Below, piece after piece: positions 6,729 through 14,492 of a stretch of DNA of 42,329 bases. The notes beneath the pieces are model-generated. The model was not told the DNA's origin. It worked only from the letters and a program-made list of their open reading frames with translations, and did no database searches. A program made the position numbers and the translations under genes. Within the stretch, counting starts at the first letter, position 1. Each line of letters starts with the position of its first letter. Source of the DNA: a virus; the IMG/VR virus record IMGVR_UViG_3300035670_000475, positions 1 to 42,329 of that record. One strand, 5' to 3'.

Positions 6729-6735
6729 GATTCAA

Positions 6736-7404
6736 TTACTGCCCTGTCATGAACGGTGGCAGGCCAAACGGTGCTGCGGGCATAGCAACAGGGGCAGCAG
6801 CAAAGCCACCGCTACCTGTAACCGCACCAAACAGGTTCGACGCGTCAACAGCACCTTCACCGAAGGGTGCATCATCGCCAGCAAACTGGACAGCGATCAA
6901 ATCGCAGCGGATGCCACGGCCATGCTTGTTGTCTTGAATCCAAGGCTTGACTGCAGCGTTGACTCGGCAACCACCGTACATCTTGCGGGCCAGCTGCTGG
7001 TAAGCCATCGAGTTGGCGGGATCAACAGGTGAGCCGTCGGCTTGGATCATTTGAGGGGCGCTGTCGCGGCCAGCAGTGATAAACACAGCACCTGCGTCGC
7101 CGTAGCCGTCATAGGGCTTAAAGGTCTTCTTGTTGACCTTCTCAGTGCCCACGCCGTAGCAGCGGGTCTTGCGATCGTTTTGGATCATGCCCATGACGGT
7201 CTGTGCGTGCTCTTTCCACTTCTCCAGTGCCATGGCACCGTAGCGCTGCATGAACTGCTGAAAACCAGCGTGGTCCTGCTGCATGATGAACTCAGCGTTG
7301 TAGCTGATGCGAGTGGCACCCGTGGCTTCATTTACCTGCTTTTGTGGTTCAGCCAGGTGTGGGAAAGACAATCGGACATTTGACAAAAAGATGATTTCAG
7401 ACAT
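6736..7404 (-). CDS. DUF2815 ssDNA-binding protein
   Basis: A 222-aa protein with the DUF2815 pattern: VRLSFPHLAEPQ at the N-terminus, KTRCYGVGTEK in the middle, and the KMYGGCRVNAAVKPW then GIRCDLIAVQFAGDDAPFG block typical of the family. Members are OB-fold phage single-stranded-DNA-binding proteins. A Gly/Ala/Pro-rich C-terminal tail (about 185-222) resembles the flexible tails of SSBs. Next to DUF2800 upstream and polymerase downstream it is part of the replication module. Translation starts from the CTGGAG cassette also seen at 2428-2445. Confidence 0.93.
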   Translation of the reverse strand: MSEIIFLSNVRLSFPHLAEPQKQVNEATGATRISYNAEFIMQQDHAGFQQFMQRYGAMALEKWKEHAQTVMGMIQNDRKTRCYGVGTEKVNKKTFKPYDGYGDAGAVFITAGRDSAPQMIQADGSPVDPANSMAYQQLARKMYGGCRVNAAVKPWIQDNKHGRGIRCDLIAVQFAGDDAPFGEGAVDASNLFGAVTGSGGFAAAPVAMPAAPFGLPPFMTGQ

Positions 7405-7419
7405 TACATTTACTCCAGT
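7402..7419 (-). promoter_or_regulatory. Repeated ribosome-binding cassette, second copy
   Basis: An exact 18-bp match to 2428-2445, containing the ATG of the DUF2815 gene and its CTGGAG Shine-Dalgarno. See the entry at 2428. Confidence 0.6.
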
Positions 7420-8730
7420 TTAAGAAAGCCACGAGGGCAAGGATTCGGCAGCGGGTGCTGCCTCTACTGCGCTGAACAGCGGCGCAGCATTGGTGATGAC
7501 AGCGGGGCGGCTGTCAGATTCGGGAACCACGGTGAGCTTGCCAGCCATCTTGACCACGTACTCTTGCTCCATGCGCTTGAGTTGGCGATCGGTCAGGGTG
7601 ACCTTGGTGCCGTCTTTCTTCTCCCATGTCAGCTTCTCAGCTTTGGCGGGAGACACGAGTTTGGTCTCATAGACTGCGGTCTTGGGGATGCCCATTTTCA
7701 CGAGCTTCTCGGCCATCTCGGCTTCGGGCAACGCCCATGCACGAGAGCCACGACCATTGACCAGCTTGATGCCGGGGATGGTCTGACCAGCTTGCAGGCG
7801 GCGCAGTGCTTCAGCTTCGACACCTTCGAGCAACTGACGCATCAGGGGAGCAGCTTCCATGATCTGAGCGATCTGGGCATCGTCCATCGTGGACGGGTCT
7901 TTATCGGCACTTTGCTGTGCGACATCGAGTGTTTGCGTTACAACTGGCTGGAACATGATTCCTACCTCTTTCATTACATTGTTTGCCAGCGCAGAGCATG
8001 AACCCTTTGCACGGCAGAATTTACATTGACTTTCACCCGGTACAAGCGGTGCATCTGGTTTGTCAGTTGCAGCAGCTTGCGAGATGATTGTACCCATGTT
8101 TGCCAGCAGGTCATGCACCGACACATCATGCGATGTGATGGGTGCCATGCCACGCAGGGCCAGCTTGGGTTGAATAATCGTCATGCGAACAGTCTTGAAC
8201 GGGTAGTCACCGTTAACGGGCAACTTGTAGCCAGCCAATACACCATAGGCATACTGTTCAAGCTGCAAGTTGCCTTCGGCGCTAACGATTCCCATACCGT
8301 CTTTGTAGTCGATCAACTCAAGGGTTTCGTACCCTTGAATCTGCACGTCCACAGTGCCAGACAAGTCGTCACGACCGAGCAGGTGCGCGGGGTCAACACG
8401 AGTCTCGCTGATCACTTTGGGGATCAGAAACGGTGTGGACTCCTCGGCCACTCGACTTTTGATGTATTCAAGGGCGGTCTGCACACGAGCTGCACGGTGA
8501 GCGTCAACGATAAACTCACCCTCGTGATCGTTCATCTTTTCACCAATGAAATGATCTGCGTTACCAATTGACTGATTTAAGCAAACCTCAAGCAACGTGT
8601 GCGAGTGTGTCCCGTCAACAGCAGCAGGGCCGCTGTCTTGCTCGGGGTACTTGGCCTCCTCTCGAATGCTACCGGGGCACAAGGCCCAACGGTTGCGCTT
8701 CGAGGGGGACAATTGGGCGTGGGTGCTCAT
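7420..8730 (-). CDS. DUF2800 protein, Cas4/RecB-like Fe-S nuclease
   Basis: A 436-aa PD-(D/E)XK nuclease of the DUF2800 family. His residues in GTHSHTLLE (about 40-48), GTVDVQ (Asp128), ELIDYKDG (Asp141, Lys143) and QLEQY (156-160) form the RecB-like active site. Cys19 with Cys236, Cys239 and Cys245 (CKFCRAKGSC) match the four-Cys iron-sulfur arrangement of Cas4/AddB enzymes. It probably acts as a DNA exonuclease in replication-coupled recombination together with the neighbouring ssDNA-binding protein. ATGA overlap with the upstream 71-aa gene. Confidence 0.9.
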   Translation of the reverse strand: MSTHAQLSPSKRNRWALCPGSIREEAKYPEQDSGPAAVDGTHSHTLLEVCLNQSIGNADHFIGEKMNDHEGEFIVDAHRAARVQTALEYIKSRVAEESTPFLIPKVISETRVDPAHLLGRDDLSGTVDVQIQGYETLELIDYKDGMGIVSAEGNLQLEQYAYGVLAGYKLPVNGDYPFKTVRMTIIQPKLALRGMAPITSHDVSVHDLLANMGTIISQAAATDKPDAPLVPGESQCKFCRAKGSCSALANNVMKEVGIMFQPVVTQTLDVAQQSADKDPSTMDDAQIAQIMEAAPLMRQLLEGVEAEALRRLQAGQTIPGIKLVNGRGSRAWALPEAEMAEKLVKMGIPKTAVYETKLVSPAKAEKLTWEKKDGTKVTLTDRQLKRMEQEYVVKMAGKLTVVPESDSRPAVITNAAPLFSAVEAAPAAESLPSWLS

Positions 8731-8942
8731 TCTTCCCTCGCTTTCAGCATGGCATCTGCCATTGCGTAAGAGGCAAAAGCGTAGGTCAGATTGGTGGTTT
8801 CATTGCCCTCGCCAAAAGGCGTTCCATGTGGCGCTGTACGGATCAATGACTGCATCGCCTTGGCCGCAAAGTAGTCACGCAGGGTCATGTCTTGCGCGCA
8901 TTCAGCGAGTGGGTGCCAACTGGGTAACGGTCTTGTGTTCAC
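8727..8942 (-). CDS. 71-aa conserved phage hypothetical protein
   Basis: Contains MTLRDYFAAKAMQSL and a C-terminal YAFASYAMADAMLKAREE helix, a pair of motifs common in small proteins of proteobacterial phages. No known function. It overlaps both neighbours by 4 nt in the early operon. Confidence 0.75.
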   Translation of the reverse strand: MNTRPLPSWHPLAECAQDMTLRDYFAAKAMQSLIRTAPHGTPFGEGNETTNLTYAFASYAMADAMLKAREE

Positions 8943-9349
8943 TTGAGTGCTTCCACACCAGTGAACAAAGCACCGTAGTGCTCGGGCTTCACGTCGTTAA
9001 TGTTTTGGTAACCCAGACCAGTCAAGACGCCTTGGATCATGGCACCTTTTTGTGGGCCGAGAGCCTTGTATGCGCCCATGACGTACTGCATCATGCCGTT
9101 GGCGTCAGAGAAGGGCGCAGCCGATGGTGCAGGTGCTGCCACTGGCGCAGGTGCTGCAACAACTGGGGCGGTAAAAGCAGGGGGCGCTGGCATCGCTGGG
9201 GCAGCAGCCACAGGTGCGGGAGCGGCTTGTACCACAGGGGCGGGTGCTGGTGCAACAGGTGCAGCGGGTGCTACATTGCTCGACTCAAGTTTGGCAGTCA
9301 GTGCAATTACGGCTTGGGTCAGAGCTTCAATTTTAGTTTCGAGTGACAT
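8939..9349 (-). CDS. Ala/Pro-rich linker protein with conserved ends
   Basis: A 136-aa protein with three parts: an N-terminal coiled-coil-like helix (MSLETKIEALTQAVIALTAKLE), a low-complexity Ala/Pro/Val linker (about residues 25-80) and a globular C-terminal third (GMMQYVMGAYKALGPQKGA to EHYGALFTGVEAL). The layout suggests an oligomerising tether presenting a small domain. It lies between the ribbon-helix-helix gene (17-nt overlap) and the DUF2800 operon. Function unknown. Confidence 0.7.
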   Translation of the reverse strand: MSLETKIEALTQAVIALTAKLESSNVAPAAPVAPAPAPVVQAAPAPVAAAPAMPAPPAFTAPVVAAPAPVAAPAPSAAPFSDANGMMQYVMGAYKALGPQKGAMIQGVLTGLGYQNINDVKPEHYGALFTGVEALK

Positions 9350-9530
9350 ACAGGGTTTCCTTGGGATTTACAGGTGGTTGAATTGCCAAACGGTCTTCGA
9401 GGAACGCTTGGATGATTTCACGCAAGATCTCTGACGGTTGCCCGTACTTCTTGATCTTGCAGTGAAATTTCTTGTGGTCGTCGGGTGTGACCCGGACAAC
9501 CAAAAACTTGGATTTGGATTTGATGGACAT
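9333..9530 (-). CDS. Ribbon-helix-helix-like DNA-binding protein
   Basis: A 65-aa basic protein. KFLVVRVTPDDHKKF would form the DNA-contacting beta strand and first turn, and SEILREIIQAFLEDR the second helix of a ribbon-helix-helix dimer. It is the first gene of the left early operon, with its start 21 nt from the palindromic, overlapping divergent promoters at 9551-9585. This placement suggests autoregulation of both operons. Assignment rests on pattern and position. Confidence 0.62.
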   Translation of the reverse strand: MSIKSKSKFLVVRVTPDDHKKFHCKIKKYGQPSEILREIIQAFLEDRLAIQPPVNPKETLYVTRN

Positions 9531-9550
9531 GAAATATTTCCGTTTGATGG

Positions 9551-9579
9551 TTGTGATCGTATCACAGATCGATTACACT
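9551..9579 (+). promoter_or_regulatory. Sigma70-type promoter, rightward early operon
   Basis: TTGTGA (9551-9556), 17-bp spacer, TACACT (9574-9579). A start site near 9586-9587 would coincide with the ATG at 9587. The palindrome GTGAT-CGT-ATCAC (9553-9565) covers the -35 end of the promoter, and a second inverted repeat, CACAG-N10-CTGTG (9563-9582), covers the -10 box. Confidence 0.65.
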
Positions 9580-9585
9580 GTGCAA
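9556..9585 (-). promoter_or_regulatory. Sigma70-type promoter, leftward early operon
   Basis: On the minus strand TTGCAC (9585-9580), 18-bp spacer, TACGAT (9561-9556), reading into the ribbon-helix-helix gene. Its -35 and -10 are interleaved with those of the rightward promoter, so one polymerase or one repressor would exclude the other. Confidence 0.58.
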
Positions 9586-9586
9586 C

Positions 9587-9706
9587 ATGAAACGTAAAAA
9601 TATTTCAAAAAAGAAAGCCCCGGGTCTTGCGGACCCGAGGCTAAAAGGAGAAACCCTGATGGCAAAACCGGTTGCTGCTACACCCCCGGTCATGGACATT
9701 TTATGA
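9587..9706 (+). CDS. 39-aa leader peptide (or 15-aa from 9659) before primase
   Basis: An open frame from ATG 9587 to TGA 9706, whose stop overlaps the primase start as ATGA. The first ATG has no Shine-Dalgarno and lies 8 nt after the -10 box, so it would have to be leaderless. An internal ATG at 9659 has an excellent AAAGGAG 8 nt upstream and gives MAKPVAATPPVMDIL. Either way, ribosomes ending here would re-start on the primase gene. The 39-aa version is very basic (MKRKNISKKK). I favour the 15-aa start. Confidence 0.5.
   Translation: MKRKNISKKKAPGLADPRLKGETLMAKPVAATPPVMDIL
9617..9641. other. 5'-leader hairpin between promoter and primase
   Basis: Inverted repeat GCCCCGGGT/ACCCGAGGC with a 7-nt loop and one mismatch, just before the AAAGGAG site. 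On the minus strand it is followed by a T-rich run and looks like an intrinsic terminator; no gene reads into it from that side, so it may protect the mRNA end or shape the leader. Confidence 0.5.
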
Positions 9707-12195
9707 CAGCTCTTCCACAATTTCAACAACATCCTGCATCTGTTGATGCCTATATTCGCCATGGCTGGTCACTTGTGCCCATCCCAGCTGGCACCAAGGG
9801 TCCACGTGCAGTGGGCTGGAACCAGCGCCACAACGCCATCAAGAACCAAAGTGAGCTGCCAACTGGCCACGGTATTGGTTTGGCCCACGCCTACAGCGGC
9901 ACCATGGCTTTGGACATTGACAACTGGGAAGCCACCACAGCGCTGCTTGCCGAGCACAACATCGATTTGCAGGCGTTGTATGATGCGCCAGATGCTGTCG
10001 TTGTCGACTCGGGCAGGGCTGGTCACGGCAAGCTGCTGTACAAGATGCCCTTGGGCATGGCCCTGCCATCCAAAAAGATCATCAGCCAAGGCATCACGGC
10101 ATACGAGCTGCGCTGCGCCACGGCCAACGGTCTCACGGTGCAAGATGTCTTGCCACCGAGCATCCACCCATCAACCAACATGCCCTATCGATGGGCAGGT
10201 CGTGGCCACTGGTCACGACTGCCAGAGCTGCCCTCGGGCTTGTTCGATCTGTGGCAGTCCATGCTCACGCAAGACCGCGTCAGGGTGCTGGGCACCGGTG
10301 AGGGCGTTGACGCCAGCTGGGAAGAGATTCGCTCGGCCCTTGAGACCATCAGCCCTGACTGCTCCCGCGAGGAGTGGGTCAACTGCGGCATGGCGCTGCA
10401 CTGGGCGGGCTCGCAGACAGGTCAGGTGGACCAAGCGCTGGCGCTGTGGAACGAGTGGAGCATGCCCTCGGCCAAATACCCCGGGGATCGTCAGATACTG
10501 ACTCAGTGGGCCAGCTTCAAGACAGACAAAGCCACAGCGGTCACCTTGGGCACCTTGTTCCACTATGCCCGCAAAGCCGGGTGGAGCCGCCCTGCACCTG
10601 ATGTGACCGAGTTGTTCAAAGCCGTCTCGCAGGCACCGGTCAACCCAGTCAAGCTCACAGCGACGCTGCGCCCTTCGCCACCAGACCTTGACATCACACT
10701 GTTCCCAAAGATCCTGCACACCCGGGCCAATGAGATCGGCGACTCGGTGGGCTGTGACCCACTGGTGCCCTTGTTCTCTGGCTTGGCCGCTGTCTGCGGT
10801 GCCATCGATGCACGCACCCGCCTTGAGCTGATGCCGGGGTTCAAGGTGCCACCGGTCATCTGGATCATGACGATCGGTGAGCCCGCTGACAAGAAGTCGC
10901 CAGGCAGCAGGCCCATGTTTGGCATCTTGAAGCAAATCGAAGCGGAAGACCGTGCACGCTACAGCAAAGAGCAGCTTGACTTTGAGGCCAATGAGGCGCG
11001 GTACGTGACGTCCAAGAAGGCCTTCATTGAGCACATGCAGTCGGCCGATGCGCTCTTGGACAACACGGTGCCACCAGCGGTGCCTGCGCCGCCCAAGGCA
11101 CCCACAGCGCTCAAGATCACGGTGCAGGACATCACGTCTCAGAAACTCGTGCGTCAAGCTGCTGATCGCCCTCGGGGCTTGTTGTGCTACTTGGACGAGA
11201 TGAACAGCTGGGTTGAGAAGATCACCGACAGTCGCAGCGGTGAAGACCGCTCGGCATGGGTGGTGGCCTATGAGAGTGAGTGGTACGAGATGGACCGGGT
11301 TGGCGCGGGCACGATCCACTGCGAGAACTTTGCCGTCAGCATCTTTGGCAACATCCAGCCACGCGTGTTCCAAGGCAACGTTGAGGCGTTGTCCAAGGAC
11401 GGCTTGGTTCAGCGGTTTATCCCCGTGGTGCTGCGCTCTGACAAGACGAAGTTGGGCAACCCAGTGCCTGACTACATGACGTGCCGTGCGCAGTATGAGC
11501 AGATGATCCGGGTTATCTACGGCTTGCCCGCGCTCACCTACCAGTTGAGTGACGATGCCTTGGCGGTTTATCGTTCGTTTCAGGAGTGGTATGAGCAGGC
11601 CAAGCGGGACGAGCGCACCGTGCGCAGCAGCGACACCTTCATGACAGCGTTCGGTAAGCTCGAGGGGTTGGTGGGTCGACTGGCGCTCGTGTTCCATGTG
11701 ATCGAAGACCCGTACAGCCTGTCGGTGTCTGCGGCGCTGATGCAGCGCACGATCTCGTTTGTCAAGACCTACGTGATCCCGACTCTGCGCTACACGCACG
11801 ATGGTGATCTGGGTGGCGTCTCATCGTTCGACTTGTGGCTGGCCGATCACGTGATCCACAATGCAGACAAGCAAATGCTGACGCTGTCGGACATCAAGCA
11901 CAGTGCTCGCAGGCAGCTCAAGGGCTCCAACACATGGTCAGCTGATCAAATGGTGCTGGGCGGCATGATGACATTGGAGCAGGCTGGCTGGGTGATTCGC
12001 ATGGACGACAGAACCCAAGAGCACCGCCACATTGCGCAGTGGGGCATCAACCCTGACCTGTTGCGCGAGTTTGCAGCGCACCGGGAGGCTGTGATGAAGG
12101 CCAAGCAGCGCCAGCTTGACGAGATTTACAAGTTGTCGACAAAAGAAAAACCAAGGATCAGGGGCATTGATGAATTAACCGGAGAAATCACATGA
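9703..12195 (+). CDS. Primase-helicase (Prim-Pol + PriCT-2 + DUF3987)
   Basis: An 830-aa multi-domain replication protein. The N-terminal bifunctional primase/polymerase domain (about 10-190) has ALDIDNW (DID 71-73) and SGRAGHGKLLYK (103-114). PriCT-2 follows (about 205-293, EEIRSALETISPDCSREEWVNCGMALHW). The C-terminal DUF3987 helicase-like part has a Walker A-like GEPADKKSPG (392-401), Walker B LLCYLDEM (493-500) and IFGNIQP (548-553). It should prime and unwind DNA at the fork for the polymerase at 4344-6203. Translation appears coupled to the leader peptide by an ATGA overlap. Confidence 0.93.
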   Translation: MTALPQFQQHPASVDAYIRHGWSLVPIPAGTKGPRAVGWNQRHNAIKNQSELPTGHGIGLAHAYSGTMALDIDNWEATTALLAEHNIDLQALYDAPDAVVVDSGRAGHGKLLYKMPLGMALPSKKIISQGITAYELRCATANGLTVQDVLPPSIHPSTNMPYRWAGRGHWSRLPELPSGLFDLWQSMLTQDRVRVLGTGEGVDASWEEIRSALETISPDCSREEWVNCGMALHWAGSQTGQVDQALALWNEWSMPSAKYPGDRQILTQWASFKTDKATAVTLGTLFHYARKAGWSRPAPDVTELFKAVSQAPVNPVKLTATLRPSPPDLDITLFPKILHTRANEIGDSVGCDPLVPLFSGLAAVCGAIDARTRLELMPGFKVPPVIWIMTIGEPADKKSPGSRPMFGILKQIEAEDRARYSKEQLDFEANEARYVTSKKAFIEHMQSADALLDNTVPPAVPAPPKAPTALKITVQDITSQKLVRQAADRPRGLLCYLDEMNSWVEKITDSRSGEDRSAWVVAYESEWYEMDRVGAGTIHCENFAVSIFGNIQPRVFQGNVEALSKDGLVQRFIPVVLRSDKTKLGNPVPDYMTCRAQYEQMIRVIYGLPALTYQLSDDALAVYRSFQEWYEQAKRDERTVRSSDTFMTAFGKLEGLVGRLALVFHVIEDPYSLSVSAALMQRTISFVKTYVIPTLRYTHDGDLGGVSSFDLWLADHVIHNADKQMLTLSDIKHSARRQLKGSNTWSADQMVLGGMMTLEQAGWVIRMDDRTQEHRHIAQWGINPDLLREFAAHREAVMKAKQRQLDEIYKLSTKEKPRIRGIDELTGEIT

Positions 12196-12386
12196 GAAAC
12201 GTAAGCGGATACCTGACCGATGACGGCAGATTCTTTCAAGACAAGAAAGAAGCAGAAGCCCATGAGCGACTGCTTGGGGTGAACAAGCTGATTGAGCAGT
12301 TTGTCCAAATGAAGTGGGCCAAGGGCGATGACATTCAGGAGTCGCTACAGGCTTGGGAACGATACAAAGCGGAGATGGCTAAATGA
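12192..12386 (+). CDS. 64-aa hypothetical protein
   Basis: Starts in an ATGA overlap with the primase stop. The sequence opens MRNVSGYLTDDGRFFQDKKEAEAHE, a pattern seen in small phage proteins, and continues as a charged helix. No function known. Confidence 0.7.
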   Translation: MRNVSGYLTDDGRFFQDKKEAEAHERLLGVNKLIEQFVQMKWAKGDDIQESLQAWERYKAEMAK

Positions 12387-12589
12387 CCGATATGTTTTTG
12401 GTGATGGGGTGGCTGACTGCCATTTGTGCTGGTTGGATGTTGATTCTCTTGGCCTTGATTGCATTGTTACGAATGAGCAATTTCATTGCCGACAAGGTGA
12501 TGGAGAGATACGGTGGGTGGCAAAGCTACTACAAGTTTCGAGAGTGGTACTGGCAGCAACCAGAAAACAAGGTAAAAAACAATGACTAA
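12383..12589 (+). CDS. 68-aa single-pass membrane protein
   Basis: An N-terminal transmembrane helix (about residues 5-29, FLVMGWLTAICAGWMLILLALIALL) is followed by an aromatic, charged cytoplasmic segment (ERYGGWQSYYKFREWYW). ATGA overlap with the previous gene. An early membrane protein could act in superinfection exclusion or anchor replication; neither is shown. Confidence 0.68.
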   Translation: MTDMFLVMGWLTAICAGWMLILLALIALLRMSNFIADKVMERYGGWQSYYKFREWYWQQPENKVKNND

Positions 12590-13406
12590 AGACGAAGCAT
12601 TGGCCTTTGACTTGGCGCTGGAGGCGTTGGAAGTAAACAATCAAGCATGGAAATCATTGGCTGACTCTGGTGATGCTGGCTTTTGGGAAGCGGAAGAACA
12701 ACCATTTTACGAACTGAGTGTTAAAGCCATAACCGCCATCAAGCAAGCCCGTGCCCTCGACAAGATGGCAGAAAACGCCAGAGAGTTGGGGCTGGACTAT
12801 GAGCCTGTGGCTTATCCAGAAGGGTGGAGGCTGGTTCCGCTGGAGCCAACACAAAAAATGATTGACGCAGTGCCAACAAAACCACACCCAACAAGACCGA
12901 ATGGTTGGGGCGATAGAAACGCCGCGATATATCAAACAATGGTATTGGCGGCAACCGCCCCACCAGCACAGCCAACACCTTTGCAAGAGCCGCCACCAGA
13001 GTGCCGAACAGAGGCCGAGAAACGTGCTTATGCGTTTGGGTGGTGGAAGGCACTGGAGGCCAACAGAGCAGCACCTGTGCAAGAGCCGAGCAGAACGCAA
13101 ACAAAGCAGATTGTTGATGGCTTGCAGCGCTGCCATCATCCTGATAGTCAGCACGAGTTTCTTCGGACATGGGTTCGCGACTGGACAATCCACAAAACAG
13201 CACAGCGGCCTTTTGTTGGGCTGACGGATGAGGAGATCATGTCTGTTGCGTATCGGGCTGGGTTTGAGATTCACGAAGATTACGATACCCCAGACGCAGA
13301 CCCAAACGAATTGCACTGGTGGTCGCCAGACTATGAACGATGTGATGACGCGCTATTCAAGTTGCGTGACTTAATCGAAGCCAAACTCAAGGAGAAGAAC
13401 ACATGA
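12582..13406 (+). CDS. 274-aa phage hypothetical protein with repeated modules
   Basis: Composed of segments common in proteobacterial phage proteins: an N-terminal MTKDEALAFDLALEALE helix and AITAIKQARALD, a PEGWRLVPLEPTQKMIDAV block, a Pro-rich linker (about 125-145), and a PFVGLTDEEI block near residue 208 followed by an acidic Trp-rich stretch. The modules often appear in different combinations in phages, as if shuffled. No enzymatic motif is visible and the function is unknown. Confidence 0.7.
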   Translation: MTKDEALAFDLALEALEVNNQAWKSLADSGDAGFWEAEEQPFYELSVKAITAIKQARALDKMAENARELGLDYEPVAYPEGWRLVPLEPTQKMIDAVPTKPHPTRPNGWGDRNAAIYQTMVLAATAPPAQPTPLQEPPPECRTEAEKRAYAFGWWKALEANRAAPVQEPSRTQTKQIVDGLQRCHHPDSQHEFLRTWVRDWTIHKTAQRPFVGLTDEEIMSVAYRAGFEIHEDYDTPDADPNELHWWSPDYERCDDALFKLRDLIEAKLKEKNT

Positions 13407-13639
13407 ATGTCGTTGTTTACACAAAGCACGGATGCCCGAACTGCGTGACGGCCAAGAACCTGCTGGCAAGCAAAGGGCTGGGGTACATCGAGATGCACGA
13501 CCAGACGGACGAGTTTGAGTTTGAGAAGATGCTCGAGGCTCACCCTGAAGTGCGGCAGATGCCACAGATTTTTATTGAAGGCCAGCGTGTCGGCGGCTTG
13601 GCTGGACTGCAAGCGGCATTGAAGGAGATGGGGTTATGA
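13403..13639 (+). CDS. Glutaredoxin
   Basis: A 78-aa thioredoxin-fold protein with the CPNC redox site (residues 11-14), the cis-Pro loop QMPQIFI (about 52-58) and the GG turn (RVGGLAGL). Phage glutaredoxins supply electrons to ribonucleotide reductase or reset redox state in infected cells; no reductase gene is seen here, so a host enzyme would be the partner. ATGA overlaps on both sides. Confidence 0.93.
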   Translation: MNVVVYTKHGCPNCVTAKNLLASKGLGYIEMHDQTDEFEFEKMLEAHPEVRQMPQIFIEGQRVGGLAGLQAALKEMGL

Positions 13640-13842
13640 CCAGAGAAGACATCATCCGCATGGCGCGGGAGGCTGAAATTGACGAACTAATGCAAATGAT
13701 GCCTCGGGTTTCTCAAAAGATTCAACGCTTCGCCGCCCTTGTCGCCGCAGCAGAGCGTGAGGCGTGTGCGCTCATTGGCGATGGTTATCACGATGACGAG
13801 GCGAACTGTGGTGACGCCATCCGAGCAAGGGGACAAGCATGA
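13636..13842 (+). CDS. 68-aa conserved phage hypothetical protein
   Basis: Pattern MTREDIIRMAREA, then FAALVAAAEREACALIGD and a C-terminal GDAIRARGQA, a family I associate with Burkholderiales phages. Helical, with no enzymatic motif. Overlaps its neighbours by ATGA junctions. Confidence 0.75.
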   Translation: MTREDIIRMAREAEIDELMQMMPRVSQKIQRFAALVAAAEREACALIGDGYHDDEANCGDAIRARGQA

Positions 13843-13976
13843 CCGCGCACGCATTTATGCTGTGCGACAAGTGCGAGCGGTCCAAGCCACCCGAGGGTGG
13901 TGTGCAGATGAGCTCTGGTCGGTGGTACTGTCAAAAGTGTTGGCACTCGTTGTTCGCCAAACTCGTTCGCCAGTAA
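13839..13976 (+). CDS. 45-aa zinc-ribbon protein
   Basis: A short gene with CDKC (residues 9-12) and CQKC (31-34), the two knuckles of a zinc ribbon, plus WHSLFAKLVRQ at the end. It starts in an ATGA overlap with the previous stop and is the last gene before a strong terminator. Such small zinc-ribbon phage proteins often bind nucleic acid or a host protein; the partner is unknown. Confidence 0.72.
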   Translation: MTAHAFMLCDKCERSKPPEGGVQMSSGRWYCQKCWHSLFAKLVRQ

Positions 13977-13998
13977 ATCCACCGAATGGAAAAACGAA

Positions 13999-14035
13999 AC
14001 CCCCAGCCCTTGCAAGAGGGTGGGGGTCTTTTTTT
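13999..14035 (+). terminator. Rho-independent terminator of the rightward early operon
   Basis: Stem ACCCCCA-CCCT/AGGG-TGGGGGT (13999-14010 with 14017-14027) followed by CTTTTTTTT. It ends the 9587-13976 transcript. On the other strand the stem is followed by a T-rich run, so it may also stop leftward transcription from the 14133-16942 block. Confidence 0.9.
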
Positions 14036-14091
14036 GCCCGGGCTTTAATTTTCCGGACTTTGAAATTGGCTGGGGAAATGCAAAAGGGTAC

Positions 14092-14103
14092 AGGGTTTAC
14101 CCT
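14092..14103. other. 12-bp palindrome between convergent operons
   Basis: AGGGT-TT-ACCCT lies in the 97-bp gap between the terminator and the end of the HTH gene. It may be an operator or simply part of a second stop signal; nothing decides between these. Confidence 0.3.
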
Positions 14104-14132
14104 ATAGGGCTACGGCTGGCAAAAAGCCCATC

Positions 14133-14417
14133 TCATACCTGCTTGGGGGGTCGGCCACGGCGCGGCGCAGCGTCGGCCACGGGCATCAGCGCAGCGTGTA
14201 CCGCCGGGGCCAGCGCTTCGATGGTGCCCAGCACGTGCACCAGGTAGGCCACGGCTGCAGGGGGTACGCGCTTGCCCGTGGTCCACTTGCGCACCGTGGT
14301 GACCGGTGCGCCCAGGTATCGGGCCAGGCCGTCAACCGATAGGCCCAGCCGGGCGCGTAGGGCTTCGAAATCGGCGGGCGATGGGGTAGGGTAGGGGGCA
14401 GGGGTTTTTGTGTTCAT
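14133..14417 (-). CDS. Helix-turn-helix regulator
   Basis: A 94-aa protein. Residues about 16-60 (DFEALRARLGLSVDGLARYLGAPVTTVRKWTTGKRVPPAAVAYLV) form a classic Cro/C1-type HTH: LSVDGLARYLGAPVTTVRKW contains both helices. The C-terminus is Ala-rich and ends in RRGRPPKQV, an AT-hook-like basic tail. It is the last gene of the leftward GC-rich block, separated from the genes before it by a terminator-like hairpin, so it may be expressed by readthrough or its own weak promoter. Candidate repressor of the phage's own promoters. Confidence 0.82.
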   Translation of the reverse strand: MNTKTPAPYPTPSPADFEALRARLGLSVDGLARYLGAPVTTVRKWTTGKRVPPAAVAYLVHVLGTIEALAPAVHAALMPVADAAPRRGRPPKQV

Positions 14418-14439
14418 GGGGTCATTTTCCAGGGGGTTA

Positions 14440-14466
14440 AAAAGCCCCCGGGGTTAACCGGGGGCG
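14440..14466 (-). terminator. Intrinsic terminator upstream of the HTH gene
   Basis: On the minus strand GCCCCCGG-TTAACC-CCGGGGGC (14466-14445) followed by TTTTT. It sits between the 72-aa gene and the HTH gene and would attenuate transcription of the latter. Confidence 0.8.
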
Positions 14467-14492
14467 CGGGTGGCCACGGTGGCCGGGGGTTA

